Assembly (NCBI GenBank): GCA_009711615.1
Contig: VENI01000016.1
Coordinates: 1-43,348, forward strand
Source: Bacillota bacterium
Lineage (GTDB): Bacteria; Bacillota; Desulfotomaculia; Desulfotomaculales; Desulfohalotomaculaceae
DNA: 43,348 nucleotides
Direction of reading: 5' to 3'
A program made the translations under genes and the position numbers. Numbering within the stretch: position 1 is the first letter of the stretch; each line of letters begins with the position of its first letter. Positions 27,056 to 36,069 of the stretch are shown piece by piece. Under the pieces are notes generated by a model. The model was given only the letters and a program-made list of their open reading frames with translations, was not told where the DNA came from and searched no databases.

Positions 27056-27325
27056 ATGTCGCTTAATCAAGACGAAAAAATGGGTATTATTGATAAATTT
27101 AAGACCCATGAAAACGATACAGGATCACCGGAAGTTCAAATTGCTATATTAACACAACGCATTATTGAGCTTACCGAACATCTAAAAGTGCATAAAAAAG
27201 ACCACCATTCTCGTCGTGGTCTACTGAAAATGGTTGGTAAGCGTAGAGCACTACTTAACTATTTACGTGATCGTGATTTTGAGCGGTATCGCACCATTGT
27301 TGAAAAATTACCACTGCGTAAGTAA
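27056..27325 (+). CDS. rpsO: 30S ribosomal protein S15
   Basis: S15 binds 16S rRNA early and forms a bridge to 23S rRNA. The 89-residue product is standard length, with [20 protein letters not shown] and the conserved [18 protein letters not shown] block, and [12 protein letters not shown] near the end. ATG 27056 is chosen because GAGGAGGTGA (27041-27050) lies 5 bases upstream; GTG 27047 falls inside that ribosome site. A structured leader precedes it and a strong terminator follows, so pnp is transcribed separately or by readthrough, as in other bacteria. Confidence 0.97.
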   Translation: MSLNQDEKMGIIDKFKTHENDTGSPEVQIAILTQRIIELTEHLKVHKKDHHSRRGLLKMVGKRRALLNYLRDRDFERYRTIVEKLPLRK

Positions 27326-27326
27326 C

Positions 27327-27353
27327 GAAAAGCGGGTTATATACCCGCTTTTT
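27327..27353 (+). terminator. Rho-independent terminator after rpsO
   Basis: AAAAGCGGGT (27328-27337) pairs with ACCCGCTTTT (27343-27352) around a 5-base loop and runs into T residues. It is symmetrical and could work in both directions. Confidence 0.9.
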
Positions 27354-27501
27354 CCTATATAATCCATTAAATAGATGTTATTTATGGAGTAAAAGAGTAT
27401 TTTCTGTTTGGTAAGAAGGAAATACTATATCATATGTAGAAACTTTACCATTTGTAACCAAATACTTGCAATTTATATAGCAATATCAGGAGGTATTATT
27501 A

Positions 27502-29730
27502 ATGTCTGAGCAAGGTATTTTGAAAAAGGAGATGCTGCTTGGTGGACGACCCCTAATTATGGAAACAGGGAGAGTTGCTAAGCAGGCCGGGGGCGCGGTT
27601 TGGGTGAGATACGGTGATACTGTTGTTCTAGTTACCGCTACCATGTCTAATAAACCCCGGGATATCGACTTTTTTCCACTGACAGTTGATTATGAGGAAC
27701 GTCACTATGCAGTGGGAAAAATCCCTGGGGGTTTTATTAAACGAGAAGGGCGCCCCAGTGAAAAGGCTACGTTATCTGCCCGGTTGATAGACCGGCCCAT
27801 TAGGCCTTTATTTAACAAGAAACTGCGCAACGAAGTGCAGGTAATAGCCACGGTACTATCTGTTGATCAGGACCACGCACCAGAAATTGTTGCTATGATA
27901 GGTGCATCAGCTGCCCTACATATCTCAAACATCCCGTTCCAAGGACCAATTGGTGGTGCTATTGTAGGTAGGGTTGATGATCAGTTTATAGTTAATCCCA
28001 ACATTGAGCAACATGAAATGTCTAACATGCATTTAGTAGTTGCCGGTACTAAAGACGCAGTAATGATGGTGGAAGCGGGTGCAGATGAAGTTCCCGAGGA
28101 TGTTATGCTGGATGCTATTATGAGTGGACATGAGGCAGCACAGCAAATAGTACAATTTATTGAAGATTTTAGAGAAGAAGCACTGGCCATGGGTCTAGCC
28201 AAGGAAAAGTATGAATTTGAAGAGCAAGAAATAGATGCTGATTTAGAGAATAACGTTACTAAACTGGCAGATGAACGTTACGTCAGTGCCATTAGAAAAT
28301 GTGCTGATGAAAAAATGTCTAAAAAAGCTCGCGAAGCCTTTATGGATGAAGTTACTGACGGCCTAATTGAAGAATTGACAGAAGGTTATGATGAAGACGA
28401 ACTGGCAGAAAAACTACCTAAGATAAAAGAACTAATTCAGGCCCAGGAAAAGAAAGTAATGCGCCGCATGATCACCGAGGAAGGTGTACGTATTGATGGC
28501 CGGGTTATTAATGAAGTTCGCCCGATCACAGTTGAAACAAATATATTGCCTCGAGCTCATGGTACTGGATTGTTTACCCGGGGACAAACTCAGATTATGT
28601 CTGTTGCTACATTAGGACGGATGAGTGAAGAGCAAATTTTAGATGGCTTGGAAGCAGAAGGTAAGAAGCGTTATATGCACCATTATAACTTCCCGCCGTA
28701 TAGCACCGGTGAAACTAAATTTATGCGCTCACCAGGCCGTAGAGAAATTGGACATGGTGCACTGGCAGAGCGGGCATTGGCTCCAGTATTGCCATCTGAA
28801 AAAGAATTTCCTTATGCTATCCGCGTAGTTTCTGAGGCTTTGGAATCAAACGGTTCCACCTCTATGGGTAGTGTTTGTGGTAGCACATTGGCATTGATGG
28901 ATGCTGGTGTAAGAATAAAGGCACCTGTATCAGGGGTTGCCATGGGATTGATAAAAGAAGAAGACAGTTTTACAGTGCTTACTGACATTCAAGGTTATGA
29001 AGATGCTCTCGGCGACATGGATTTTAAAGTGGCTGGAACTAAAAAAGGTGTAACAGCACTGCAGATGGATATTAAAATTGCTGGCATTAGCAAGGAAGTA
29101 TTTGAAAAGGCTTTAGCCCAGGCCAATGAAGGTCGCATGCATATTCTTGGCAAAATGCTGGAAGTTATATCAGAACCTAATGAGGAAATATCCGTTCATG
29201 CGCCAGCTATTATCAGCCTGCAAATCGACCCTGAAAAAATTCGTGACATTATTGGACCAGGTGGAAAAATAATTAAGCGAATCGTTGAAGAAACCGGAGC
29301 AGACATGGATATTGAAGATGACGGACAGGTATATATTTCAGCAGTAAATCGTGATTCTGGTAAAAAAGCACTGGAATACGTTGAAAGGCTTACCAAAGAT
29401 GTGGAAGCAGGCGAAATAATAACCGGTAAAGTGGTTAAAGTAACAGACTTCGGTGCCTTTGTTGAAGTTGTTCCTGGAATTATGGGAATGCCTGGCAAAG
29501 AAGGTTTGGTACACATTTCCCAGCTTGAATATAACCGCGTGGAAAAAGTGGAAGATGTGCTTAAGGAAGGCGACTCTGTAGTAGTGAAAGTTCTTGGCTA
29601 CGATGATATGGGCAGACTTAAGTTATCAAGAAAAGCTGCCATGGAACCGCCGGAAGGATATGTAGAAGAAAAACAAAAGCCTAGAAGTAACAACCAACGT
29701 AATCCCCGATTTAAAGGCAGGAAATCTTAA
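27502..29730 (+). CDS. pnp: Polyribonucleotide nucleotidyltransferase (PNPase)
   Basis: PNPase degrades RNA phosphorolytically from the 3' end and can add heteropolymeric tails. The 742-residue protein has two RNase PH-like domains joined by a helical domain (about 215-310), with the [21 protein letters not shown] block in the first and the LPREHG-like [15 protein letters not shown] plus [20 protein letters not shown] in the second. KH ([15 protein letters not shown] near 578) and S1 domains (about 640-710) follow, and the tail is basic. ATG 27502 follows AGGAGG (27488-27493). The 148-base gap from rpsO contains a weak TTGTAA/TATATA pair (27452, 27474) too near the ATG to be convincing. Confidence 0.97.
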   Translation: MSEQGILKKEMLLGGRPLIMETGRVAKQAGGAVWVRYGDTVVLVTATMSNKPRDIDFFPLTVDYEERHYAVGKIPGGFIKREGRPSEKATLSARLIDRPIRPLFNKKLRNEVQVIATVLSVDQDHAPEIVAMIGASAALHISNIPFQGPIGGAIVGRVDDQFIVNPNIEQHEMSNMHLVVAGTKDAVMMVEAGADEVPEDVMLDAIMSGHEAAQQIVQFIEDFREEALAMGLAKEKYEFEEQEIDADLENNVTKLADERYVSAIRKCADEKMSKKAREAFMDEVTDGLIEELTEGYDEDELAEKLPKIKELIQAQEKKVMRRMITEEGVRIDGRVINEVRPITVETNILPRAHGTGLFTRGQTQIMSVATLGRMSEEQILDGLEAEGKKRYMHHYNFPPYSTGETKFMRSPGRREIGHGALAERALAPVLPSEKEFPYAIRVVSEALESNGSTSMGSVCGSTLALMDAGVRIKAPVSGVAMGLIKEEDSFTVLTDIQGYEDALGDMDFKVAGTKKGVTALQMDIKIAGISKEVFEKALAQANEGRMHILGKMLEVISEPNEEISVHAPAIISLQIDPEKIRDIIGPGGKIIKRIVEETGADMDIEDDGQVYISAVNRDSGKKALEYVERLTKDVEAGEIITGKVVKVTDFGAFVEVVPGIMGMPGKEGLVHISQLEYNRVEKVEDVLKEGDSVVVKVLGYDDMGRLKLSRKAAMEPPEGYVEEKQKPRSNNQRNPRFKGRKS

Positions 29731-29748
29731 ACGATAATGATCAGTGAA

Positions 29749-29775
29749 GCCCCGACCAGTATTGGTGGGGTTTTA
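29749..29775 (+). terminator. Rho-independent terminator after pnp
   Basis: CCCCGACCA (29750-29758) pairs with TGGTGGGG (29763-29770), one base bulged, and is followed by TTTT. It separates the RNA-metabolism group from the wall/sporulation group. Confidence 0.85.
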
Positions 29776-29861
29776 ACTTTTTCCCCTTCTTTTGTATATT
29801 GGACTAGCATCTAAGCATAAATTTCCTAAAGGATGTAACAGTCAGGAATGGAGGGGGAAAA

Positions 29862-30602
29862 ATGAGAATATTATTTATACGGCGGGAACCTATTTTTAAA
29901 CTGGCTGCTTGGATACTATTGGCAGTGTTTATTCTCTTTATAGGGTACATGGCTTTAAAGGAAGATTACGAACCAACCCTGGCACCCATCTATCAAGGAT
30001 GTAAAGAGAAAAAGGAAATTGCTCTCACTGTAAATGTTTATTGGGGAGAAGAATACTTGCCTCAAATGCTGAAAATAATGAAAGAGAATAATGTTAATGC
30101 AACATTTTTTATTGGTGGACAATGGGCAGAGAAATTTCCCGAGTTATTAAAAACTATTTCAGAAGCTGGTCATGAAGTTGGTAGTCATGGCTATTCACAC
30201 CCACACCCTGATCATTTATCAAAGGATGGAAACATTCGAGAGATAAGTAAGTCAGAGAGGATAATAAGTAAAATAATAGAAAAAAAACCTACTTTATTTG
30301 CCCCACCCTATGGGGAAAGGGGTAAAACAGTATTAGCTGCAGCGGAAGAACTGGATTACCGGTTTGTACTATGGAGTGTAGACACTATTGATTGGCAGCA
30401 TCCTGCACCTGAAACCATTGTAAATAGAGTAACTCAAAAAGCCCATAACGGGGCTATCGTGTTAATGCATCCCACTGCTCCCACAGTAAAAGCACTTCCG
30501 GAAATAATAAGCAGTTTAAAAAACAATGGATATAATTTTGTCACAGTAACTGAAATGATTAATGGGATTCCAAAGGAAGATAGTTTAAGCAAATTACCTT
30601 AA
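29862..30602 (+). CDS. Polysaccharide deacetylase-like sporulation protein, YlxY-like
   Basis: The 246-residue product has an N-terminal membrane anchor (about 12-32, LAAWILLAVFILFIGYM) and an external NodB-type domain with NATFFIGGQWAEK and EVGSHGYSHPHP. The metal histidines (HGYSH) are kept, but motif 1, normally TFDD with the catalytic base, reads LTVNVYWGEE, and motif 3 reads FAPPYGERG without the arginine. Such departures are also known for YlxY of B. subtilis, which occupies the same place after pnp, so the activity may be altered or lost. ATG 29862 follows GGAGGGGG (29850-29857). Confidence 0.85.
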   Translation: MRILFIRREPIFKLAAWILLAVFILFIGYMALKEDYEPTLAPIYQGCKEKKEIALTVNVYWGEEYLPQMLKIMKENNVNATFFIGGQWAEKFPELLKTISEAGHEVGSHGYSHPHPDHLSKDGNIREISKSERIISKIIEKKPTLFAPPYGERGKTVLAAAEELDYRFVLWSVDTIDWQHPAPETIVNRVTQKAHNGAIVLMHPTAPTVKALPEIISSLKNNGYNFVTVTEMINGIPKEDSLSKLP

Positions 30603-30679
30603 CTTAAGAAATAAGAATTAATATCTTGTTATTAGGGAAATATTTTATTTAGTGCTAATTATCTTTGGAGTGAAAACAA

Positions 30680-31804
30680 TTGAGAAAAATATGCAGTATA
30701 GATGTAATAGTGGTTTTGATTTTATGTCTTTTTTTAAATGTTAATTCAGTAAGTGCAGAAAATAACATCAACATTACGGCCAGTGCTGCTGTTGTGATAG
30801 ATGCTAACACTGGACAGGTGCTGTATGACAAAAACATGCACCAGAGAAGACCCCAAGCTAGTACTACTAAAATAATGACAGCTATTTTGGCACTGGAAAG
30901 CGGTAAAATAAAACAAGTGGTGAAGGTTAGTCCTGAGGCGGCATCCATTGGAGAATCAAGTATAAACTTACGCCCCCAAGAAAAATTAACATTAGAACAG
31001 TTACTGTATGGTGCGATGATGCGTTCGGGTAATGATGCTTGTGTGGCAATAGCAGAGCATATTGCTGGTACTGAAAAAAACTTTGTCAATTTAATGAATC
31101 ATACTGCAAAAATGCTTGGGGGATATAACACAAATTTTCGTAATACCAACGGATTGCCGGCAGATAATCACTATTCATCGGCATATGATTTAGCATTGAT
31201 TACTTGTTATGCAATGCAGAATCCTAAGTTTTGCGACATTGTCCAGACTAGGTATAAGAAAATTAGTGGCCCGGATCAGATGGAGAGATATCTGCGTAAT
31301 ACTAATAAGTTGTTGTGGAATTACTTGTGGGCAGATGGGGTTAAAACAGGTACCACTAATGCTGCAGGTTGTTGCTTGGTAGCCTCTGCTACAATGAAGG
31401 GAAGGCATTTAATAAGTGTAGTATTACATAGCACTGATCGTTATGGAGATACAATAAAATTATTAAACCATGGCTTTGAAAATTATGATGAAATAGTAGT
31501 AAGTAGTAAGGGAGAACACTTTACCACAGCTAATGTTCAAAATGGTTATGCTGGGCATGTTCCAATTGTAGCTGGAAAAAGTCTTACTGTACTAGTGCCC
31601 AAAGGAAAAAGAGGAGTATTTGAACAAAGGGTTGCACTGGAAAGAAATCTGACGGCACCGGTGAGATCTCACAAAAAAGTAGGTAGTGTAACGGTTTTAA
31701 TTAATAATCAGGAAGTAGGTACTGTAGACTTATTAACCGGCTGTACTGTAGAAAAAATGCCTGCACATCTCTTGATTTACCAAAAATTACGCAAACATTT
31801 GTAG
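30680..31804 (+). CDS. D-alanyl-D-alanine carboxypeptidase, DacF-like
   Basis: This penicillin-binding protein trims the terminal D-Ala of peptidoglycan stem peptides. The active-site triad is complete: S-T-T-K in ASTTKIMTAIL near residue 60, SGN near residue 117, and KTG in DGVKTGTTNAAG near residue 220. A signal peptide is evident (hydrophobic IDVIVVLILCLFLNV, likely cleaved after SVSA). A C-terminal PBP5_C-like domain follows (about 275-374), but there is no clear C-terminal anchor helix. TTG 30680 follows GGAGTG (30667-30672). A DacF-like role in sporulation is inferred from neighbours and domain type. Confidence 0.9.
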   Translation: MRKICSIDVIVVLILCLFLNVNSVSAENNINITASAAVVIDANTGQVLYDKNMHQRRPQASTTKIMTAILALESGKIKQVVKVSPEAASIGESSINLRPQEKLTLEQLLYGAMMRSGNDACVAIAEHIAGTEKNFVNLMNHTAKMLGGYNTNFRNTNGLPADNHYSSAYDLALITCYAMQNPKFCDIVQTRYKKISGPDQMERYLRNTNKLLWNYLWADGVKTGTTNAAGCCLVASATMKGRHLISVVLHSTDRYGDTIKLLNHGFENYDEIVVSSKGEHFTTANVQNGYAGHVPIVAGKSLTVLVPKGKRGVFEQRVALERNLTAPVRSHKKVGSVTVLINNQEVGTVDLLTGCTVEKMPAHLLIYQKLRKHL

Positions 31805-31895
31805 CGTTTGCAGGGATTTTAAACATTTTTGTATAACGATTATATAAATATCTGAAAAAATTTAGTAAACCTAGTCTACTTGAGGGGGTCAATAG

Positions 31896-33164
31896 ATGTA
31901 CCAAAAGACGACATTAGATAACGGTATACGGATTTTAAGCGAAGAAATACCTCATGTCAGATCAATATCGATGGGTATTTGGGTTGATGTAGGTTCACGG
32001 GATGAAAACAACGAAAATAGCGGTATATCTCATTTTATTGAGCACATGATGTTTAAAGGCACTCAAAAACGTACTCCTAAGAATATTGCCGAGGAATTGG
32101 ATGCAGTGGGAGGGCAGTTAAATGCCTTTACTACCAAAGAATACACTTGTTATCATACTAAAGTATTGGATGAGCATTTTCCATTAGCAGTTGACATTTT
32201 ATCTGACATGTTATTAAATTCCAATTTTGATCAAGAAGACTTACTTAGGGAAAGGAACGTCATTCTCGAAGAGATTAAAATGTATGAAGATGCTCCAGAT
32301 GAATTGGTGCATGACTTATTTGCTAAAACCATTTGGCACGGGCACCCACTAGGTAGACCAATAATTGGAAGTGAAGAAACAGTTAATTCTTTTAACAGAG
32401 ATGACTTGTTTAACTTTTATCGCCAGCATTACATACCTAATAAAATTATTATTTCATTGGCTGGTAATATAAAACATGAAAAAGCAGTAGAAATTTTAGC
32501 TCCTTTGTTTAGTTCTTTAAAAGCAGGTGAAAAACCCCGTCAAAGTACTCCGCCTGTAGGCGTTAGTGAATTAACATGTCAGAACAAAGATACAGAGCAG
32601 GCACATATGATAATTGGAGCTCCCGGTTATCAACTGGGAAATGATGATATGTATACGGCACAAATAATAAATACAGTTTTGGGTGGAGGTTTGTCCTCCC
32701 GGTTGTTCCAAGAGATTCGTGAAGAGCGTGGTCTAGTATATGCGGTATTTTCTTATCACAGTTCCTATAATGATGCAGGTTTGTTTGCTGTTTATGCCGG
32801 GCTGTCAAAAAACAATGTTAATGAAGCCATGGAGTTAATATTCAAGGAAATAAATGATATATCTGAGAAAGGCATTACCTCAACAGAACTGCAAAGATCA
32901 AAGGATCAATTGAAAGGAAATCTATTGTTGTCACTGGAGAATGTAAACAGTAGAATGAGTCGACTAGGTAAATCTGAAATGTATTTGGGTAAGGTGTTAA
33001 ATCCAGAGGAAATAGTTGAGAAGGTATATAAAGTTACCAATGAGGACATTCAAAGAGTGGCCACTAGTATGTTCCAGCCCAGCAAGTTTTCAATGGCTAC
33101 CATTGGTTCATGGGAGGACAGTTCGTCCATAGAAAAGGACTTTAATAATTTTAAAAAGATATAA
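31896..33164 (+). CDS. mlpA: M16-family zinc peptidase (MlpA/YmxG-like)
   Basis: The inverted zinc motif HFIEHMMFKGT (HxxEH) lies near residue 46, with the distal glutamate supplied by the ERNVILEEIKMYED segment, and the second half keeps the RLFQEIREERGLVYAV motif seen in M16 peptidases. The 422-residue length is that of the single-chain processing-peptidase-like type. ATG 31896 follows GAGGGGG (31881-31887). The place between pnp and the spoVF genes matches mlpA of Bacillus, a peptidase linked to extracellular protease and sporulation effects. A promoter-like TTGCAG/TATAAC pair lies at 31808 and 31832. Confidence 0.92.
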   Translation: MYQKTTLDNGIRILSEEIPHVRSISMGIWVDVGSRDENNENSGISHFIEHMMFKGTQKRTPKNIAEELDAVGGQLNAFTTKEYTCYHTKVLDEHFPLAVDILSDMLLNSNFDQEDLLRERNVILEEIKMYEDAPDELVHDLFAKTIWHGHPLGRPIIGSEETVNSFNRDDLFNFYRQHYIPNKIIISLAGNIKHEKAVEILAPLFSSLKAGEKPRQSTPPVGVSELTCQNKDTEQAHMIIGAPGYQLGNDDMYTAQIINTVLGGGLSSRLFQEIREERGLVYAVFSYHSSYNDAGLFAVYAGLSKNNVNEAMELIFKEINDISEKGITSTELQRSKDQLKGNLLLSLENVNSRMSRLGKSEMYLGKVLNPEEIVEKVYKVTNEDIQRVATSMFQPSKFSMATIGSWEDSSSIEKDFNNFKKI

Positions 33165-33170
33165 TTATTT

Positions 33171-33198
33171 AGGAGACAGGAGTTAGGAGTCAGAATAA
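33171..33198 (+). repeat. Dispersed tandem-heptamer repeat, copy D
   Basis: Four units, AGGAGAC, AGGAGTT, AGGAGTC, AGAATAA, begin 7 bases after the M16 peptidase stop codon. The first 23 bases are identical to copy B (9907-9929), while copies A (1308) and C (17203) are more divergent. It directly precedes a strong palindromic terminator. Confidence 0.85.
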
Positions 33199-33210
33199 AA
33201 ACCAGAAAAT

Positions 33211-33249
33211 AAATAACAAAAACCTCCCTTTGGGAGGTTTTTGTTATTT
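33211..33249. terminator. Perfect 18-bp palindromic terminator (probably bidirectional)
   Basis: Positions 33211-33228 are perfectly complementary to 33232-33249 around a 3-base loop. The GC core is ACCTCCC/GGGAGGT with A-rich and T-rich flanks on either side, so it could stop transcripts from both directions, though no minus-strand gene is nearby. Confidence 0.92.
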
Positions 33250-33255
33250 ATTCTA

Positions 33256-33284
33256 TTGTTATTTAATAGCTATATATGTATAAG
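33256..33284 (+). promoter_or_regulatory. Candidate promoter for the membrane-protein/ymxH group
   Basis: TTGTTA (33256-33261), 17-base spacer, TATAAG (33279-33284), immediately downstream of the palindromic terminator. The predicted start (near 33291) would leave a leader of only about 16 bases, just including AAGGAG at 33295-33300. Confidence 0.5.
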
Positions 33285-33306
33285 TAATATTTTTAAGGAG
33301 AAAAAG

Positions 33307-34245
33307 ATGAGAAGAATGCACTGGTATATAAAGGGTAGTGTACAAAAATATTTTGTTTTTGCTCTTCTTTTTTGCACGGCACTATTTTTAGTGATTAATT
33401 TTATTTTCAGTAGTGGTATTCCTGACCTGGTTATGGCCCAGGGCTCAGCAATGCCAGCAAGTTTCTATTTTGCAGCGGAGGTTAATGCCAATGATTATCC
33501 CGGTACTTTAATGGTATTCCGGTATAATGATGAGCCAATAACTGAGCAAGAGATAATGATGTTAACAGACAAATTAAAAATGGGTGAATATATAATTCAT
33601 AACATTAGTGATAAAGAGTGGGTGGTTCATGCTAAAGAAAAAACCATACTGGTGGAAAAAGATTCTGGTATGTGGACTTACCAGGATGTTTCTGCTCGTC
33701 ATAGAAATGCAATGGGGGGTAACAACCTACCATCGGATGATAGTGTAGTACAGTTGGCAAAGAAACAGTTGAATGAAATAGGAATTGATCCAGATACATT
33801 TTCAACAGTAGGTGTGGGTAATACCACTGTAGGGACGGAAATAGTACGAAAAAGTGCGTACTTTTACCGGCAGATAGATGGTTATGATATAGTTGGCACT
33901 TCGAAATTGGTGGTGGAAATTGGACGGCAGGGTAAGGTAGAAGCAATATCAAAACATTACTGCGATTATCAACCATACAAGGCTTTTCAGCTTAAAAGTA
34001 TAGACCAGGCAATGGATGAGCTTCAGCAAGGAAAAGCGCAATATCAATGTTCACAATTGTTAACTGGAGAAGCAACAGTTTATGAAATAGATATTGCTTA
34101 TTACAGTAGCCCTGTAAATGTACCAGAATCTTTTTTGCAGCCGGTGTATGTTTTTAATGGAGAAGTAATCTCCCCTGATGGACCACTTTCCTTTAGGGCG
34201 GTGCTTCCGGCAGTACATGGTGTTAATATAAAATGGCAGCAGTAA
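33307..34245 (+). CDS. Membrane-anchored extracytoplasmic protein of unknown function
   Basis: The 312-residue product has one N-terminal membrane helix (about 14-36, FVFALLFCTALFLVINFIF) and a hydrophilic remainder that should lie outside. Residues about 160-220 contain YFYRQIDGYDIVGTSKLVVEIG followed by GKVEAISKHYCDYQPY, a strand-turn pattern like PepSY/FTP propeptide and YycH/YycI-type domains, but I cannot assign a family. ATG 33307 is supported by AAGGAG (33295-33300); upstream in-frame starts lie inside the terminator palindrome. It is followed 52 bases later by another small membrane protein, then ymxH. The gene is not part of the Bacillus order that I know. Confidence 0.75.
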   Translation: MRRMHWYIKGSVQKYFVFALLFCTALFLVINFIFSSGIPDLVMAQGSAMPASFYFAAEVNANDYPGTLMVFRYNDEPITEQEIMMLTDKLKMGEYIIHNISDKEWVVHAKEKTILVEKDSGMWTYQDVSARHRNAMGGNNLPSDDSVVQLAKKQLNEIGIDPDTFSTVGVGNTTVGTEIVRKSAYFYRQIDGYDIVGTSKLVVEIGRQGKVEAISKHYCDYQPYKAFQLKSIDQAMDELQQGKAQYQCSQLLTGEATVYEIDIAYYSSPVNVPESFLQPVYVFNGEVISPDGPLSFRAVLPAVHGVNIKWQQ

Positions 34246-34297
34246 TATGGCATAAATAATAACCTGTCTAAATATTATTTATTGAGGTGGGACAAAG

Positions 34298-34615
34298 ATG
34301 AAGACTATTATTATTTTTGCTGTAGTAGTGTTGTTAGCTTATATGTCGGTGCGCCAACGTGTACAGAGAAACTTAAGAAGAAAAGAATGGGATAATATTG
34401 GAGAAAGAAAAAAATCCCCCTTCTCTGTTGCTCTTACAAATCTTGTGGGAACAGCTGGTGGTATCTACCTTTCATTGGTAATGCTAGCTACTTTTCTAGA
34501 ATTAGACATTCCGTCAAAAGTAAGTTTAATCAATATACATTTAGAGCCATTAGCGGCAATATCTCTTGTACTGGCTATTGTACAGCCATTTGTGATGAGT
34601 GTTTTAGGAAGATAA
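34298..34615 (+). CDS. Small integral membrane protein, unknown
   Basis: This 105-residue protein has an N-terminal hydrophobic helix (IIIFAVVVLLAYM), a very basic loop (RQRVQRNLRRKEWDN and onwards), and two further hydrophobic stretches (about 48-67 and 84-103). I do not recognise a family. The basic loop should be cytoplasmic by the positive-inside rule. ATG 34298 follows GAGGTGGG (34284-34291). It lies between the unknown anchored protein and ymxH, with short gaps, suggesting a three-gene unit ended by the terminator at 34916. Confidence 0.7.
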   Translation: MKTIIIFAVVVLLAYMSVRQRVQRNLRRKEWDNIGERKKSPFSVALTNLVGTAGGIYLSLVMLATFLELDIPSKVSLINIHLEPLAAISLVLAIVQPFVMSVLGR

Positions 34616-34639
34616 ATGCAAAAAGGGGGTTAGGCACCG

Positions 34640-34909
34640 GTGAGATTAAGTGATCTAGTAGGCAAAGAAATAATTAATATTGTAAACGGTGCCCGGTTAG
34701 GTGTTATTGGTGAATCAGACCTAACTGTGGACATGGAAACCGGGGACATTCAGCACATCATACTACCCAGGCGAACAAACTTATTGAACTTTTGGGTTGA
34801 TAAACAACAAATACAAATCCCTTGGGAAATGGTACGGAAAGTAGGAGATGAAGTAATTATAGTAGAACTTGATCAAGGTAATTTGAATTTTGAAAGATAT
34901 TCAGTATAA
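34640..34909 (+). CDS. ymxH: PRC-barrel protein, YlmC/YmxH family
   Basis: This 89-residue protein starts MRLSDLVGKEIINIVNGARL and continues with the PRC-barrel strands GDIQHIILPRR and IQIPWEMVRKVGDEVIIVEL, as in the YlmC/YmxH sporulation family. YmxH lies between mlpA and spoVFA in B. subtilis, and this gene is in the equivalent place. The start is GTG 34640, with AAAGGGGGT (34621-34629) ten bases upstream. Its molecular role is not established; members are small, soluble and conserved in spore formers. Confidence 0.88.
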   Translation: MRLSDLVGKEIINIVNGARLGVIGESDLTVDMETGDIQHIILPRRTNLLNFWVDKQQIQIPWEMVRKVGDEVIIVELDQGNLNFERYSV

Positions 34910-34915
34910 TAGAGG

Positions 34916-34938
34916 ACTCCCCATTGGGGAGTTTTGTT
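34916..34938 (+). terminator. Rho-independent terminator after ymxH
   Basis: ACTCCCC (34916-34922) pairs with GGGGAGT (34926-34932) over a 3-base ATT loop, followed by TTTGTTTTTT. It isolates the dap/spoVF group downstream. Confidence 0.92.
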
Positions 34939-35053
34939 TTTTGGTTAGATTTGTATTTGTGGGTATATACTAACATAACGCTGACAGTATTTTATATTAA
35001 CAAAAGAAACCTTTCGGTATAGTCATTTAACTTACTGCCGTATTACATGAAGG

Positions 35054-35083
35054 TTGACAAGTTGTGGCAATTTATAGAATAAT
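35054..35083 (+). promoter_or_regulatory. Candidate promoter for dapB
   Basis: A perfect TTGACA (35054-35059) is followed after 18 bases by AATAAT (35078-35083). A second TATAAT occurs at 35114-35119 without a fitting -35. No lysine riboswitch is recognisable in the 230-base gap. Confidence 0.45.
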
Positions 35084-35141
35084 TATGCACATATAGAATG
35101 GATAGATCTACAATATAATACATAAGGTTGGAGGTATAAAA

Positions 35142-35939
35142 ATGATAAAAGTAGTAGTAGCAGGTGCGGCAGGTCGGATGGGACAAGAGTCATGTCGTGC
35201 AGTTTGGCGTTCCCAGGATATGGTGCTTGCCGGTGCTGTGGATACAGGTAGAGATGGCGAAAGCCTGGGGAAAGTTGCTGGTATTGAAGATGTCGATCTA
35301 AAATTATTCGGCGATCTAGAAACAGCATTAAAAGAACTGAAACCAGATATACTGGTAGATTTTACAAACCCCGAAGTAGTATTTGATAATGTTAAATTAA
35401 CCCTTAATAATAATGTTCGTCCAGTGGTGGGAACCACTGGGATGTCTACCGAGCAAATAGAAGAAATTAAAAACTTAGCTAAAGACAAAGGCTTAAGTGG
35501 CCTGATTGCCCCTAACTTTGCCATTGGAGCACTTTTAATGATAAAATTTGCCACTATGGCTGCAAAACATTTTCCCCATGTAGAAATAATTGAATTACAC
35601 CACGACCAAAAGGTTGATGCTCCATCGGGTACTGCTATCAAGACAGCTGAAGCCTTGGCTGAAGTAAGAGGCAATCTTAGACAGGGGTTACCTACTGAAT
35701 ATGAAGAAATTGAAGGGGTAAGGGGAGGCGACTTTGAAGGCATGCGTGTACATAGCGTTCGCCTGCCCGGCCATGTTGCACATCAAGAAGTGATATTTGG
35801 AGGAACAGGGCAAACTTTAACAATTAGGCACGATTCAATATCACGGGAATCTTTTATGCCTGGACTGTTAATGGGCATCAGAAAGGTGATAGATAGTAAT
35901 GAACTGGTTTATGGATTGGAGAATCTGATTTTTGAGTAA
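35142..35939 (+). CDS. dapB: 4-hydroxy-tetrahydrodipicolinate reductase
   Basis: DapB reduces the product of DapA to tetrahydrodipicolinate on the way to diaminopimelate and lysine. The 265-residue protein has the N-terminal dinucleotide-binding VAGAAGRMGQE, the DFTNPE turn, GTTGMS, APNFAIGALLM, and the catalytic LHHDQKVDAPSGTA motif near residue 150. ATG 35142 follows TTGGAGGT (35128-35135). In B. subtilis dapB is elsewhere, so its presence before spoVFA brings the enzyme that competes with dipicolinate synthase for the same substrate into the cluster. It is separated from spoVFA by 130 bases. Confidence 0.96.
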   Translation: MIKVVVAGAAGRMGQESCRAVWRSQDMVLAGAVDTGRDGESLGKVAGIEDVDLKLFGDLETALKELKPDILVDFTNPEVVFDNVKLTLNNNVRPVVGTTGMSTEQIEEIKNLAKDKGLSGLIAPNFAIGALLMIKFATMAAKHFPHVEIIELHHDQKVDAPSGTAIKTAEALAEVRGNLRQGLPTEYEEIEGVRGGDFEGMRVHSVRLPGHVAHQEVIFGGTGQTLTIRHDSISRESFMPGLLMGIRKVIDSNELVYGLENLIFE

Positions 35940-36069
35940 ATAAGTAAATTAATAAAAATTAGTTCTTTTAATTTAATAATATTAAATAATTGCATATACA
36001 AGCACCTCCTTCGTCAGCTTATCATATAGTGAAGCATACCAAAATTTGTCGAAAGGGGGTCTTCCAGGC

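Noticed and set aside
33241..33306. N-terminal extension of the membrane-anchored protein from TTG 33241
   Set aside because: It begins inside the right arm of the palindromic terminator, crosses the candidate promoter and has no ribosome site. ATG 33307 has AAGGAG 6 bases upstream.
34933..35141. Possible lysine riboswitch before dapB
   Set aside because: I could not find the multi-helix lysine aptamer pattern or a terminator near the start. A simple promoter explains what is visible.
35108..35743. Open frame of about 210 codons on the minus strand across dapB
   Set aside because: It is antisense to a clear dapB, is serine- and proline-rich as expected for a shadow frame, and has no ribosome site or neighbour context.
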